Part shown: piece by piece, positions 17,918 to 27,086 of the stretch
Position numbering within the stretch: the stretch's first letter is position 1
How the letters are laid out: each line of letters opens with the position of its first letter
NCBI RefSeq assembly: GCF_000690905.1
Contig: NZ_JMCL01000059.1
Coordinates: 62,001-126,000, forward strand
Reading direction: 5' to 3'
Length of the DNA stretch: 64,000 nucleotides
Source of the DNA: Pseudomonas sp. Ant30-3
GTDB taxonomy: Bacteria; Pseudomonadota; Gammaproteobacteria; Pseudomonadales; Pseudomonadaceae
The notes under the pieces: generated by a model
What the model saw: only the letters and a program-made list of their open reading frames with translations
Told to the model about the DNA's origin: nothing
The model's database searches: none
Made by a program: the position numbers and the translations under genes

Positions 17918-18412
17918 ATGATCACCCAGCGATGTGCACTTTATCTATTCGGCCTGCTCTTGATATCAGGGCTCAGCGGCTGCGCTTCATGGTTTGACGA
18001 CGACCGGCCGGAGCCGCAGGTGCATCTGGTCAGGGTTGAAGTCGTTCAGGCCAAACTGATGCAGCAACGTTTCCTGCTGCATTTTCGCGTCGACAATCCC
18101 AACGAAAGCGACTTGACCGTGCGAGGCCTGGAATACCGGATTCATCTGGGCAACATCCTTCTGACCGAAGGCGAACATGAACACTGGTTTACGGTAGGGC
18201 CAAAGCGCAGCGCCTATTTCAAAGTGCCTATTCGCACCAACCTGTGGCCCAAGGTACGGGAGCTGGTGAAACTGCTGAAAAAATCCGACCAGCCAATTCC
18301 CTATCGTCTGGAAGGCGAAATGGAAACCGGCCTATTCATCGCGCACTACGTGCACCTGGAGCGTAATGGCGTGATAATCCCCGCCGATTTTATTCCGGAG
18401 CAAAACCGATGA
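17918..18412 (+). CDS. LEA type 2 (WHy-domain) lipoprotein
   Basis: The 164-residue product starts at ATG 17918 with AGGGAGAA upstream. The lipobox is LSGC near residue 22. The rest forms a single WHy/LEA14-like beta domain ([55 protein letters not shown]). These proteins are associated with desiccation or envelope stress, but this one has no assigned function. Its stop overlaps the start of the next gene by four bases (ATGA), showing coupling. Confidence 0.85.
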   Translation: MITQRCALYLFGLLLISGLSGCASWFDDDRPEPQVHLVRVEVVQAKLMQQRFLLHFRVDNPNESDLTVRGLEYRIHLGNILLTEGEHEHWFTVGPKRSAYFKVPIRTNLWPKVRELVKLLKKSDQPIPYRLEGEMETGLFIAHYVHLERNGVIIPADFIPEQNR

Positions 18413-18624
18413 CCCAGCAACCTCACGTTCATGGCCCTGATTGCAACCACGATCATGACCATCAAGAAGTTCATCATCACGACCATGACCATGGCCATGT
18501 GCACGGCCCGAACTGCGGCCACGCTCACCAGGAACCAGTGCGCAACGCTTTGAAAGACGTCGGCCGCAACGACCCTTGCCCATGCGGTAACGGCAAGAAA
18601 TTCAAGAAGTGCCACGGCGCTTGA
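18409..18624 (+). CDS. Small His-rich SEC-C metal-binding protein
   Basis: The protein has only 71 residues. The first 42 hold about fifteen histidines in clusters ([32 protein letters not shown]), a typical Zn/Ni-binding composition. The C-terminus is a SEC-C motif, [14 protein letters not shown]. It overlaps the LEA-type gene by four bases. A metal store or chaperone is plausible; the SEC-C end may bind ribosomes or SecB, as the SecA C-terminus does. Function is inferred from composition only. Confidence 0.85.
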   Translation: MTQQPHVHGPDCNHDHDHQEVHHHDHDHGHVHGPNCGHAHQEPVRNALKDVGRNDPCPCGNGKKFKKCHGA

Positions 18625-18708
18625 TGCTTGGGGCGGAGGTTGTCTCCGCCCGTTGAATCGCCCACGTGGGCAGGTCCGCAGAGGATCTACGCCGTTATAT
18701 GAATCACA

Positions 18709-18799
18709 TGTGGGAGCGAGCCTGCTCGCGATGGCGTCAGCCTATTCACCATCCAACTTTTCAATGACAACGCTTTCGCGAGCAAGCCCGCTCCCACAA
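18709..18799. repeat. REP inverted pair
   Basis: The arms TGTGGGAGCGAGCCTGCTCG and TCGCGAGCAAGCCCGCTCCC are separated by about 45 bases, between convergent genes. Confidence 0.85.
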
Positions 18800-18804
18800 G
18801 AATT

Positions 18805-19362
18805 TCACCTGGCCCTCAGAATATCTGCGCTGGCGACGACCGTGGCGTACTCCCCGTGCAGATTCCCCAGCGACATGGCGTGCACCACTTCAGCTGAGTG
18901 CGGGTTGCCAAAGTAATCGGCCTTGTCGAAGGTAAAACACGCATCCTCCGCCACCCACGTTGCAAAACCGAGATTGCCGGCCGTGCGCGCGGTCGACTCC
19001 ACCGAGTTGTGGGTTGCGACGCCGACGATCACCAGCTGCTCGGTCCCCGCCTCGCGCAAACTGGTCTCCAGCCCCGTCGCACAAAATGCATCCGGCACCT
19101 GCTTCTGAATCAGGTGCTCACCGGCCCGGGGGGAAAATCGCTCCTGAAACTCCACTCCCGATTGCTCTGGCCAGAACACCGAGTCCGGCGAACGGGACAG
19201 GTGCTGCACGTGAATTACCGGCCGCCCGGTTCGCCGCCAAAACGCCAGCAACTCCACGATTCGCTCCTCGGCCTGAGGATTGTTTCGGCGACCCAGTCGG
19301 GGGTGAAGGATGCCTTTTTGCTGATCGATGATGACCAGGGCCGCACTTTTCTGAAGCTCCAT
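18805..19362 (-). CDS. Isochorismatase-family hydrolase with Ser at the Cys position
   Basis: The protein has 185 residues from ATG 19362 (a GTG five codons upstream is the alternative). The fold signature is clear: VIIDQQ with D13, K87 in LIQKQVPDAF, and the GVATHNSVESTARTAGNLGF loop. In cysteine hydrolases of this family the residue at position 120 is the nucleophilic Cys; here it is Ser (THNSV). C94 lies elsewhere and is not at the catalytic site. It could act as an isochorismatase-like enzyme or have a different chemistry. The substrate is unknown. Confidence 0.8.
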   Translation of the reverse strand: MELQKSAALVIIDQQKGILHPRLGRRNNPQAEERIVELLAFWRRTGRPVIHVQHLSRSPDSVFWPEQSGVEFQERFSPRAGEHLIQKQVPDAFCATGLETSLREAGTEQLVIVGVATHNSVESTARTAGNLGFATWVAEDACFTFDKADYFGNPHSAEVVHAMSLGNLHGEYATVVASADILRAR

Positions 19363-19499
19363 GCCGACTTTTCTCACGCAGAGTCATTGAATTTTCCACA
19401 CTTCAGCATCACCTCCTCCTACAGGCAAGGCAAACAGGACGACCTGATGCCGGCATTTGCTGTCCGAAAGTAATGACGTCCCTTGATTTGGAGTATTTC

Positions 19500-20144
19500 A
19501 TGATCGACCTGTATTACTGGACCACCCCCAACGGCCACAAAATCTCTATTTTCCTGGAAGAAGCCGGCCTGCCTTACAACGTTCACCCGATCAACATCAG
19601 TCAGAACGACCAGTTCAAGCCTGAGTTTTTGAAGATCTCGCCGAACAACAAAATCCCGGCGATTGTCGATCATCAGCCGGTTGATGGCGGTGAACCGCTG
19701 GCGCTGTTCGAGTCGGGCGCCATCCTTTTGTACCTTGCGGAGAAAACCGGCCGGTTCCTGCCCAAGGATTTGCGTGGTCGTCAGCAGGCGCTGCAATGGT
19801 TGTTCTGGCAGATGGGCGGACTGGGGCCAATGGCCGGGCAGAATCATCACTTCAGCCAGTTCGCACCGGAGAAAATTCCTTACGCGATCAAGCGCTACAT
19901 CGACGAGACGGCCAGGCTTTATGGCGTGCTCGACAAGCAGCTGGCCAACAATGATTTTGTCGCGGGCAGTGAATACAGCATCGCCGACATGGCGATCTAT
20001 CCGTGGATCGTTTCCCACAAGTGGCAGAGCCAGAACCTCGAGGATTTTCCCAATGTTCTGCGCTGGTTCAACCATATCCAGAACCGCCCGGCGACGGTGA
20101 AGGCGTATGAACTGGTGGCCAAAGTGAATCCGCCGAAGCCCTAG
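19500..20144 (+). CDS. yfcG: GST-like disulfide-bond oxidoreductase YfcG
   Basis: This 214-residue protein starts at ATG 19500 with GGAG upstream. It tracks E. coli YfcG along its length: TPNGHKI near the N-terminus, ISPNNKIPAIVDH, GGEPLALFESGAILLYLAEKTG, QWLFWQMGGLGPM, GQNHHF and YSIADMAIYPW. This GST family member has glutathione-dependent disulfide reductase activity. In P. aeruginosa a GST gene (PA1033) also lies beside quiP, which supports the context. Confidence 0.92.
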   Translation: MIDLYYWTTPNGHKISIFLEEAGLPYNVHPINISQNDQFKPEFLKISPNNKIPAIVDHQPVDGGEPLALFESGAILLYLAEKTGRFLPKDLRGRQQALQWLFWQMGGLGPMAGQNHHFSQFAPEKIPYAIKRYIDETARLYGVLDKQLANNDFVAGSEYSIADMAIYPWIVSHKWQSQNLEDFPNVLRWFNHIQNRPATVKAYELVAKVNPPKP

Positions 20145-20152
20145 AAGAAGAT

Positions 20153-20336
20153 CAAAAGATCGCAGGCTGCGCCAGCTCCTACAAGGGTTCGCGCGAACGA
20201 TCCCAGTATATGCCAGACCTGTGGGAGCCGGGCTTGCCCGCGATGGCGATGGGGCTGGCGGTTAGAAGTTGGATTTGCTGGCCCCATCGCTGGCAAGCCA
20301 GCTCCTACAAAAGCTGGCGCAGCCTGCGATCTATTG
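20153..20336. repeat. Nested REP inverted repeats
   Basis: An outer pair (AGATCGCAGGCTGCGCCAGC and its complement near 20315-20336) encloses an inner pair (CTGTGGGAGCCGGGCTTGCC and GCTGGCAAGCCAGCTCC). Together they fill most of the 301-base gap between yfcG and quiP; no gene is seen there. Confidence 0.75.
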
Positions 20337-20445
20337 CGGTTCGGCGGGCAAATCCTGAAATAACCTGAAACCCCGCTTGCGCGGCCACCTCCTGCTCTCT
20401 AACGTAGCGGCTTTATTGCGCCTCTACCCCCGCAGGAGCTTCGCC

Positions 20446-22896
20446 ATGGCCTCGCCAGCCCTCTTACATTTTCTTCCCCGGTTCGGCGTTGCCGCAGCAG
20501 TGGCCGGTGTTTTGAGCCTGACCGGTTGTCAGACCTGGAACACTCAGGACACCCTCCCGCCCACCATTGGCGTGCAGCCGCTCAAAGGTCTGGCGCAAAA
20601 CGTTTCGGTGCGCCGCAATCCCATGGGCATGCCGTTGATCGAAAGCAGCAACTTTCACGACGCGTTGTTCGCCCTCGGTTATGTGCACGCCACCGACCGC
20701 ATGACGCAAATGGCTACCCTGCGCCTGTTGGCGCAGGGCCGTTTGTCGGAGATGTATGGTGCCGACCTGCTTGATGCCGACCGCTACATGCGCGCCGTCA
20801 ACCTGAAGAAGAACGCCGGCGAGCTCTACAAGGCCTCTTCACCACGCCTGAAACGCTTCTTCGAAGTCTATGCGCGCGGGGTCAATGCCTATCTGTTCCG
20901 CTATCGCGACAAACTCCCGGCCGACCTCGCGGCCACCGGTTACAAGCCCGAATACTGGAAGCCGGAAGATTCGGCGCTGATCTTCTGCCTGCTCAATTTC
21001 AGCCAGTCGGCGAACCTGCCGGAGGAGATTTCCTCGCTGGTGCTCGCGCAGACGGTCTCCACCGACAAACTTGCCTGGCTGGCGCCGTCCGCGCCTGATG
21101 AAAAGCTGCCGGTTGGAGAAGCCGAGAAACTTCAGGGCATCAAGCTCAATGGCGCGATTGCCGGTCTTGCTGAAATCAGTAAAGCCACCGGGCAACTGGC
21201 AGATATGAATTTGCTGGGCGCCACTTCATCGAATAACTGGGCGATCTCGCCGCAACGCAGCCGCAGTGGCAAAAGCCTGCTGGCCAGCGACAGCCACGCA
21301 CCATTGGGTGTGCCGTCGTTGTTCAGTTATGTGCAAATCCGAGCGCCGAAATATCAGGCCGCCGGCGTCACCATCGCCGGGCTGCCGATGGTGCTGGGCG
21401 GTTTCAACGGCAAAGTGGCGTGGAGCATGACGTCGGTCATGGGCGACAACCAGGACCTGTTCCTGGAAAAAATCCGACGCCAGGGCAATGGTTTGTCTTA
21501 CGAGGTCAACGGCAAATGGCAGCCGGTGATCGTGCGCAACGAAACCTATTTCGTCAAAGGTCAGCGCTCGATTCGCGAAGCGGTGTACGAAACCCGCCAC
21601 GGCCCGCTTCTCAACAGTGCCCAGGGCACTGCGCTCGGCAACAGCCTCGGTCTGGCCCTGCAAACGCCGAACTTCACCGATGACAAATCGCTGGACGCGT
21701 TTTTCGACCTGTCCCGGGCGCAGAACGTCGAGAAAGCGTCAGACGCCAGCCGTGAAATTCGCGCCATGACCCTGAACCTGGTGTTCGCCGACGCCAGCAA
21801 CATTGGCTGGCAAGTCACCGGTCGCTACCCGAATCGCCGTGAAGGCGAAGGCTTGCTGCCATCGCCGGGCTGGGAAGGTCGATACGATTGGGACGGTTAT
21901 GCCGATCCGATGCTGCACCCCTACGATCAGGACCCGGCGCAGGGCTGGTTAGGCACCGCTAACCAGCGAGTCATTCCTGATGGCTACGGTATGCAACTGT
22001 CCAATTCCTGGTCGGCGCCGGAACGTGGCGAACGCATGGCGGAGCTGGCCGGTGGGGGCAAGCACGACACCCGCAGCGTGATCGCCATGCAATACGATCA
22101 GACCACCACGTTCGCCGCCAAACTGAAGAAAATGTTCGCCGCGCCGGGCATGGTGCAACCGCTCAAACAGGCCATTGCAGCGTTGCCGACAGGCGATCAG
22201 CCCAAGGCTCGCGAGGCACTGGCTCGCTTGATGGCGTTCGACGGCAAACTCGTTGCGACGTCGGCAGACGCGGCGATTTATCAGTTGTTCTTGCAGGAAA
22301 GTGCGCGACAGACGTTCCTCGACGAACTGGGTTCGGACAGCGGTCCGGCGTGGAAAGCGTTTATCGCAAGCGGGGAATTGTCCTACTCTGCACAGGCCGA
22401 TCACTTGCTCAGTCGCGAAGACAGCCCGTTCTGGGATGACCTGCGCACGCCGCAAAAAGAGGACAAACCGGTAATCCTCGCACGCGCCCTCGCGGCCGCG
22501 ATAACCGCTGGCGACAGCCAGTTGGGCGGCGATCACAAAGCCTGGCAATGGGGCAAACTGCATCGCTACGAATGGAAAAACAGCAGTGGCCAGACCGTGC
22601 GCGGTCCGCTCGCAGCGGGCGGCGATCACACGACGCTCAATACCGCTGCGTTCGCCTGGGGAAAGGACTTCAACACCACGTTGGCACCGGCTATGCGTTT
22701 CATCGTCGACTTCGGCCAGGCCGAGCCGCTGATGGGGCAGAACGGCACGGGGCAATCGGATAATCCTGCCAGCCCCAATTACCTCGATAGCGTTGATCCG
22801 TGGCTCAAGGGCAAGTACATGAGCTTGCCGATGCAGCCGCAGAACTTCGACAAGGCCTATGGCAACAAGCGCTTGACCCTGACTCCCGGCAAATAA
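20446..22896 (+). CDS. quiP: QuiP-type acyl-homoserine lactone acylase (penicillin acylase family)
   Basis: The precursor has 816 residues from ATG 20446 with GCAGGAG upstream. The N-terminus ends in a lipobox-like LSLTGC, so it may be a lipoprotein. It is an Ntn hydrolase made as an inactive precursor and cut into two chains; the expected beta-chain start is S262 in TSSNNWAIS. Other motifs are [41 protein letters not shown] and RHGPLLNS. Order and neighbour (a GST) match PA1032/PA1033 of P. aeruginosa, where QuiP degrades long-chain AHL signals. Whether this species makes AHLs is not shown here. Confidence 0.85.
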   Translation: MASPALLHFLPRFGVAAAVAGVLSLTGCQTWNTQDTLPPTIGVQPLKGLAQNVSVRRNPMGMPLIESSNFHDALFALGYVHATDRMTQMATLRLLAQGRLSEMYGADLLDADRYMRAVNLKKNAGELYKASSPRLKRFFEVYARGVNAYLFRYRDKLPADLAATGYKPEYWKPEDSALIFCLLNFSQSANLPEEISSLVLAQTVSTDKLAWLAPSAPDEKLPVGEAEKLQGIKLNGAIAGLAEISKATGQLADMNLLGATSSNNWAISPQRSRSGKSLLASDSHAPLGVPSLFSYVQIRAPKYQAAGVTIAGLPMVLGGFNGKVAWSMTSVMGDNQDLFLEKIRRQGNGLSYEVNGKWQPVIVRNETYFVKGQRSIREAVYETRHGPLLNSAQGTALGNSLGLALQTPNFTDDKSLDAFFDLSRAQNVEKASDASREIRAMTLNLVFADASNIGWQVTGRYPNRREGEGLLPSPGWEGRYDWDGYADPMLHPYDQDPAQGWLGTANQRVIPDGYGMQLSNSWSAPERGERMAELAGGGKHDTRSVIAMQYDQTTTFAAKLKKMFAAPGMVQPLKQAIAALPTGDQPKAREALARLMAFDGKLVATSADAAIYQLFLQESARQTFLDELGSDSGPAWKAFIASGELSYSAQADHLLSREDSPFWDDLRTPQKEDKPVILARALAAAITAGDSQLGGDHKAWQWGKLHRYEWKNSSGQTVRGPLAAGGDHTTLNTAAFAWGKDFNTTLAPAMRFIVDFGQAEPLMGQNGTGQSDNPASPNYLDSVDPWLKGKYMSLPMQPQNFDKAYGNKRLTLTPGK

Positions 22897-22906
22897 TCCA
22901 CCCTAC

Positions 22907-22997
22907 TGTGGGAGCTAGCCTGCTAGCGATGAGGAACTGTCTGACACTTTTTTGGTGAATGACACGCCGCCATCGCCAGCAGGCTGGCTCCCACAGG
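22907..22997. repeat. REP inverted pair
   Basis: The arms CTGTGGGAGCTAGCCTGCTA and CGCCAGCAGGCTGGCTCCCA lie between quiP and the exonuclease gene. The spacer contains GGTGAATGACAC, similar to the spacers at 30453 and 33768. Confidence 0.85.
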
Positions 22998-23083
22998 GGC
23001 TGCGCCACGCTGCAGATATCTCGATAGAACTTCTCCCCTTGCCTCCACCTCATACCTAACAAATCCATCCATTTGGTCAGCCC

Positions 23084-24112
23084 ATGGATCTTGTTATCGC
23101 TCGCCCCGAAGGTTTGTACTGCCCCGCCGGAGATTTTTATATCGACCCGTGGCGCCCGGTCGAACGGTCGGTGATTACCCATGCCCACGGCGATCATGCC
23201 CGGGGCGGTAACCAGCATTACCTCGCCGCCGCACCCGGCGAAGGGATCCTGCGGTCGCGACTCGGTCAGGACATCAACCTGCAAACCCTGCCCTACGGCG
23301 AACGCTTGCTGCACCACGGCGTCACCCTGAGTTTCCATCCCGCCGGCCATGTCCTCGGTTCGGCCCAGGTGCGGCTGGAATACGGTGGTGAAGTCTGGGT
23401 TGCTTCCGGCGATTACAAGATTGAGCCCGATGGAACCTGCGCGCCGTTTGAACCGGTGCGCTGCCACACCTTCATCACCGAATCGACCTTCGGCCTGCCG
23501 ATCTATCGCTGGCAGCCTCAGGCGCAGGTGTTCGACGAAATCAATCAGTGGTGGCAAGCCAATGCGGCTGTGGATAAGGCCAGCGTGCTGTTCTGCTATT
23601 CGTTCGGCAAGGCCCAGCGGATTCTCCACGGCATCGACGCCAGCATCGGGCCGATTCTGTCTCACGGTGCGGTCGAGCCGCTGAACCGGGTGTATCGCGA
23701 GGGCGGCATCCATATCCCGCCGACGATCTATGCGGGCGACGTCAAAAAAACCGACCCGATGATGCGTAAAGCGTTGGTCATCGCCCCACCGTCCGCCGGC
23801 GGCAGCACCTGGATGCGGCGCTTCGGTGACTACAGCGACGCCTTCGCCAGCGGCTGGATGCGTTTGCGCGGTACCCGACGGCGGCGTGGCGTCGACCGTG
23901 GTTTCGTCCTGTCCGATCACGCCGATTGGCCGGGCTTGCTGTGGGCCGTCGAGCAGACCGGTGCCGAACGCGTCATGGTCACCCACGGCTCGATCGGCGT
24001 GCTGGTGCGCCACCTGCGCGAAAAAGGCCTCGATGCTCAAGGCTTCAATACCGAATACGGTGATGAAGACGAAGAGAACGGAGTCATCGAAAGCGCCGAG
24101 GTGCAGGCATGA
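23084..24112 (+). CDS. Ligase-associated DNA exonuclease (metallo-beta-lactamase fold)
   Basis: This 342-residue protein has the HAHGDHA metal motif (H33, H35, D37, H38), then HPAGHVLGSA, a late SGDYK aspartate and a VLSDHADW histidine. This is the beta-lactamase/beta-CASP pattern of Snm1/Pso2-like nucleases. It belongs to the exonucleases encoded next to an ATP-dependent ligase. In P. putida the four-gene set Exo, Lig, Lhr-core and MPE has been studied biochemically. The stop overlaps the ligase ATG by four bases (ATGA). A role in DNA repair is inferred. Confidence 0.9.
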   Translation: MDLVIARPEGLYCPAGDFYIDPWRPVERSVITHAHGDHARGGNQHYLAAAPGEGILRSRLGQDINLQTLPYGERLLHHGVTLSFHPAGHVLGSAQVRLEYGGEVWVASGDYKIEPDGTCAPFEPVRCHTFITESTFGLPIYRWQPQAQVFDEINQWWQANAAVDKASVLFCYSFGKAQRILHGIDASIGPILSHGAVEPLNRVYREGGIHIPPTIYAGDVKKTDPMMRKALVIAPPSAGGSTWMRRFGDYSDAFASGWMRLRGTRRRRGVDRGFVLSDHADWPGLLWAVEQTGAERVMVTHGSIGVLVRHLREKGLDAQGFNTEYGDEDEENGVIESAEVQA

Positions 24113-25797
24113 AGGCTTTCGCCGAGCTGTACGCTGATCTCGACGCCACCACCTCCAGCAACGCCAAACTGGCAGCGATGCAGCGCTACTTCGCCCAGGC
24201 CGAGCCCGAAGATGCCGCGTGGGCTGTGTACTTTTTGTCCGGGGGACGTCCGCGGCAACTGGTGCCGGCCAAAATCCTCCGGGAACTGGCTGTTGAATAT
24301 TCAGGACTCTCGACCTGGCTGTTCGAAGAAAGCTATCAAGCGGTCGGCGATTTGGCAGAGACTATCTCGCTGGTACTGCCCGAGGCGCTGCACAGTTCCA
24401 CCGACGGCCTGGCCACGTGGATCGAAGAAAAATTGCTGCCGTTGCGCGGCGAATCACCCGAAGTATTGGGCGAGCGACTGCCAGAATTGTGGGCACAGCT
24501 GGACCGTCACAGCCTGATGCTGTGCATCAAATTGATCACCGGCAGCTTTCGCGTTGGCGTTTCCAAACTGCTGGTGACCCGCGCGCTGGCCGCCATGGCT
24601 CAACTCGACAGCAAACGGGTTGCTCAGAGACTGGTGGGCTACACCGACCTGTCCAATCGGCCGAACGCGGCCAGTTATCTCAAGCTGATCGCTGCGGAAT
24701 CGTCCGACGAGCATGCCCAGCGCGGCGGCCAGCCGTATCCGTTTTTTCTCGCTCACGCGCTGTCGCAACCGGTCGACCAATTTGAAGCGTTGCTCGGCCC
24801 GGCCAGCGATTGGCAAGTGGAGTGGAAGTGGGACGGCATTCGCGCACAGGTGGTCAAACGCGACGGCCGCCTGTGGGTCTGGTCCCGTGGCGAGGAGCTG
24901 GTGACCGAGCGTTTTCCGGAACTCGACAGTCTGGTCCACTGCCTGCCGGACGGTACCGTGATCGACGGAGAAATCGTCGTCTGGAAAGCGCCGTCGCCGA
25001 ACACCGAAGACGCTTTTGATCCTCAGGCGCCGGCCGTCCCCTCTGTACAACCGTTCGCTTTATTGCAACAGCGCATCGGCCGTAAAACCCTGGGCAAAAA
25101 AATCCTTGAGGATGTGCCTGTTGTCGTACTCGGTTACGACTTGCTGGAATGGCAGGGCGAAGACTGGCGCAATCAGCCTCAAGCCAAGCGCCGTGAACGA
25201 CTGGATCAGTTGATCGCCGACTGCGCCAACCCGGTGCTGCTGACCTCGCCCGTACTGGCCGGTGAAGACTGGCTCGATCTCGCACGCCAGCGCGAAGCGT
25301 CACGCAGCCTGGGCGTTGAAGGCATGATGCTAAAAGCGCGCGACTCGCTGTACGGCGTCGGCCGCACCAAAGACATGGGCGTGTGGTGGAAATGGAAGGT
25401 CGACCCGTTCAGCGTCGATGCCGTGCTGATCTATGCGCAACGCGGACATGGACGACGCGCCAGTCTCTACAGCGATTACACCTTCGCCGTGTGGGACGGG
25501 CCTCCGGAATCCAGCGAGCGCACGCTGGTGCCGTTCGCCAAGGCTTACTCCGGGCTGACCGATGCCGAGATGCGTCAGGTCGACAGCATCGTACGCAAAA
25601 CCACGGTTGAGAAATTCGGACCGGTCAGCAGCGTGAAGCCGAGCCTGGTGTTTGAACTGGGCTTTGAAGGGATTGCCTTGTCCAAGCGGCATAAAAGCGG
25701 AATTGCCGTGCGCTTCCCGCGGATGTTGCGTTGGCGCCAGGACAAGACTGTCGAAGAAGCCGACAACCTGGCAACGCTGCAGGATCTGCTGGGCTAA
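24109..25797 (+). CDS. ATP-dependent DNA ligase (repair-cassette type)
   Basis: This 562-residue ligase shows motif I K240-W-D-G, motif III VIDGEIV, motif IV VEGMMLKA and motif V WWKWKVD. Residues 1-200 form a DNA-binding domain, and the C-terminal OB domain ends near RWRQDKT. It seals nicks with ATP, unlike the housekeeping NAD-dependent LigA. It is coupled to the exonuclease gene by a four-base overlap. The partner lhr and mpe genes lie 4.8 kb further on, beyond an ABC transporter operon. Confidence 0.95.
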   Translation: MKAFAELYADLDATTSSNAKLAAMQRYFAQAEPEDAAWAVYFLSGGRPRQLVPAKILRELAVEYSGLSTWLFEESYQAVGDLAETISLVLPEALHSSTDGLATWIEEKLLPLRGESPEVLGERLPELWAQLDRHSLMLCIKLITGSFRVGVSKLLVTRALAAMAQLDSKRVAQRLVGYTDLSNRPNAASYLKLIAAESSDEHAQRGGQPYPFFLAHALSQPVDQFEALLGPASDWQVEWKWDGIRAQVVKRDGRLWVWSRGEELVTERFPELDSLVHCLPDGTVIDGEIVVWKAPSPNTEDAFDPQAPAVPSVQPFALLQQRIGRKTLGKKILEDVPVVVLGYDLLEWQGEDWRNQPQAKRRERLDQLIADCANPVLLTSPVLAGEDWLDLARQREASRSLGVEGMMLKARDSLYGVGRTKDMGVWWKWKVDPFSVDAVLIYAQRGHGRRASLYSDYTFAVWDGPPESSERTLVPFAKAYSGLTDAEMRQVDSIVRKTTVEKFGPVSSVKPSLVFELGFEGIALSKRHKSGIAVRFPRMLRWRQDKTVEEADNLATLQDLLG

Positions 25798-25806
25798 CAA
25801 AAACTC

Positions 25807-25901
25807 CTGTAGGAGCGAGCCTGCTCGCGATGAAGGCGGTGTGTCAGCCAATACAAATGTAACGGACACATCGCTATCGCGAGCAAGCCCGCTCCCACAA
25901 G
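25807..25901. repeat. REP inverted pair
   Basis: The arms TGTAGGAGCGAGCCTGCTCG and TCGCGAGCAAGCCCGCTCCC follow the ligase gene. The spacer contains TGTCAGCCAATACAAATG, which is repeated with changes in the next pair. Confidence 0.85.
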
Positions 25902-25946
25902 TTGGTTATCGACAGACACAGATTTTTGCGCATGCGATATATCCCA

Positions 25947-26036
25947 TGTAGGAGCGAGCCTGCTCGCGATTGCGATGTGTCAGTCAATTCAAATGTGACG
26001 GATATACCGCAATCGCGAGCAGGCTCACTCCTACAG
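25947..26036. repeat. REP inverted pair
   Basis: The arms TGTAGGAGCGAGCCTGCTCG and TCGCGAGCAGGCTCACTCC lie 45 bases after the previous pair. The spacer TGTCAGTCAATTCAAATGTG is homologous to that of the neighbour, so the two are copies of one REPIN. Confidence 0.85.
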
Positions 26037-26150
26037 GGATCGAGGCACCTTGAACTCATTTGGTGCAGCATTTTCCTCGCAATGTTTCCCACGCACCATT
26101 TTCTCCTTGCCACTTCTTGAATCACCTTTTAAAACACTTGTTCGGGACTG

Positions 26151-26166
26151 TGGTTCGGAAATTGCT
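26151..26166 (+). promoter_or_regulatory. Possible sigma-54 promoter
   Basis: TGGTTCGGAAATTGCT carries GG and GC separated by ten bases, the minimal -24/-12 pattern. It lies 80 bases before the start of the amino-acid binding protein gene. The -24 half is weak (TTC instead of CAC). The rest of the 209-base stretch after the REPs shows nothing else recognised. Confidence 0.3.
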
Positions 26167-26245
26167 ACCTCCAACGGGTCTTACGCTTTGCAGTAACAAT
26201 AATTCTGCGCCACAAGCGCTCATATTGGTTCTTAGGGATTAAATA

Positions 26246-27028
26246 ATGAAAAAAGCATTGCTGACCCTTTCTGCACTGGCATTGTGCGTGGCCGCCGGCT
26301 CCGCGCTGGCCAAGGAATACAAGGAATTGCGTTTTGGTGTTGACCCGTCCTACGCGCCATTCGAGTCGAAAGCGGCTGACGGCAATCTGGTAGGTTTCGA
26401 CATCGATCTGGGGAACGCGATCTGCGCCGAACTGAAGGTCAAATGCAAATGGGTTGAAAGCGATTTCGACGGCATGATTCCCGGCCTCAAGGCCAACAAA
26501 TTCGACGGCGTGATCTCCTCGATGACCGTCACCCCGGCCCGCGAAAAAGTCATCGACTTCTCCAACGAGTTGTTCTCCGGCCCTACCGCTTACGTGTTCA
26601 AGAAGGGTTCTGGCCTGAGCGCAGACCCCGCTTCGCTGAAAGGCAAAACCGTCGGCTACGAGCAAGGCACCATTCAGGAAGCTTACGCCAAGGCTGTTCT
26701 GGACAAGGCCGGGGTGAAAACCCAGGCCTACCAGAACCAGGATCAGGTGTATTCAGACCTGACTTCGGGTCGTCTCGACGGCGCCATCCAGGACATGCTG
26801 CAAGCCGAACTGGGCTTTTTGAAGTCGCCAAAAGGTGAAGGCTATGAAGTCAGCCAACCGGTCGACAGCGAATTGCTGCCCTCGAAAACCGCGATCGGCA
26901 TCCGTAAAGGTAACACCGAGCTGAAAGCGCTTTTGGATAAAGGTATCAAAGCGTTACATGATGATGGCACCTACGCCACCATCCAGAAGAAACACTTCGG
27001 CGATCTGAATCTCTACAGCGGCAAATAA
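26246..27028 (+). CDS. Basic amino-acid ABC transporter, periplasmic binding protein
   Basis: This 260-residue protein has a Sec signal peptide ending near GSALA. It belongs to the lysine/arginine/ornithine and histidine binding proteins: LRFGVDPSYAPFESKAADGNLVGFDIDLGNAIC, then SDFDGMIPGLKANKFDGVISSMTVTPAREKVIDFS-type sequence in the core and AIQKK-like end. It should capture basic amino acids in the periplasm. A strong hairpin lies just after the gene, which would make this protein more abundant than the membrane parts. The gene order (binding protein, two permeases, deacylase, ATPase) matches aotJQMOP of P. aeruginosa, but no argR follows. Confidence 0.9.
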   Translation: MKKALLTLSALALCVAAGSALAKEYKELRFGVDPSYAPFESKAADGNLVGFDIDLGNAICAELKVKCKWVESDFDGMIPGLKANKFDGVISSMTVTPAREKVIDFSNELFSGPTAYVFKKGSGLSADPASLKGKTVGYEQGTIQEAYAKAVLDKAGVKTQAYQNQDQVYSDLTSGRLDGAIQDMLQAELGFLKSPKGEGYEVSQPVDSELLPSKTAIGIRKGNTELKALLDKGIKALHDDGTYATIQKKHFGDLNLYSGK

Positions 27029-27035
27029 TGCCCCG

Positions 27036-27063
27036 GCGCCCATCTCCCGATGGGCGCTTTTTT
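27036..27063 (+). terminator. Intra-operon hairpin (attenuator)
   Basis: GCGCCCATC-TCCC-GATGGGCGC is followed by six T. It lies between the binding-protein gene and the first permease gene, so it probably lets only part of transcription through and protects the upstream mRNA. Confidence 0.85.
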
Positions 27064-27086
27064 CTCCTGATCAGGTTGCTGTTTCC

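Noticed and set aside
23000..23083. LexA site before the exonuclease-ligase pair
   Set aside because: CTG occurs but no CAG at the right distance with an AT-rich centre; SOS control cannot be claimed.
22805..24040. 411-codon minus-strand frame opposite quiP and the exonuclease
   Set aside because: It spans two real plus-strand genes and a REP pair, with no recognisable sequence of its own.
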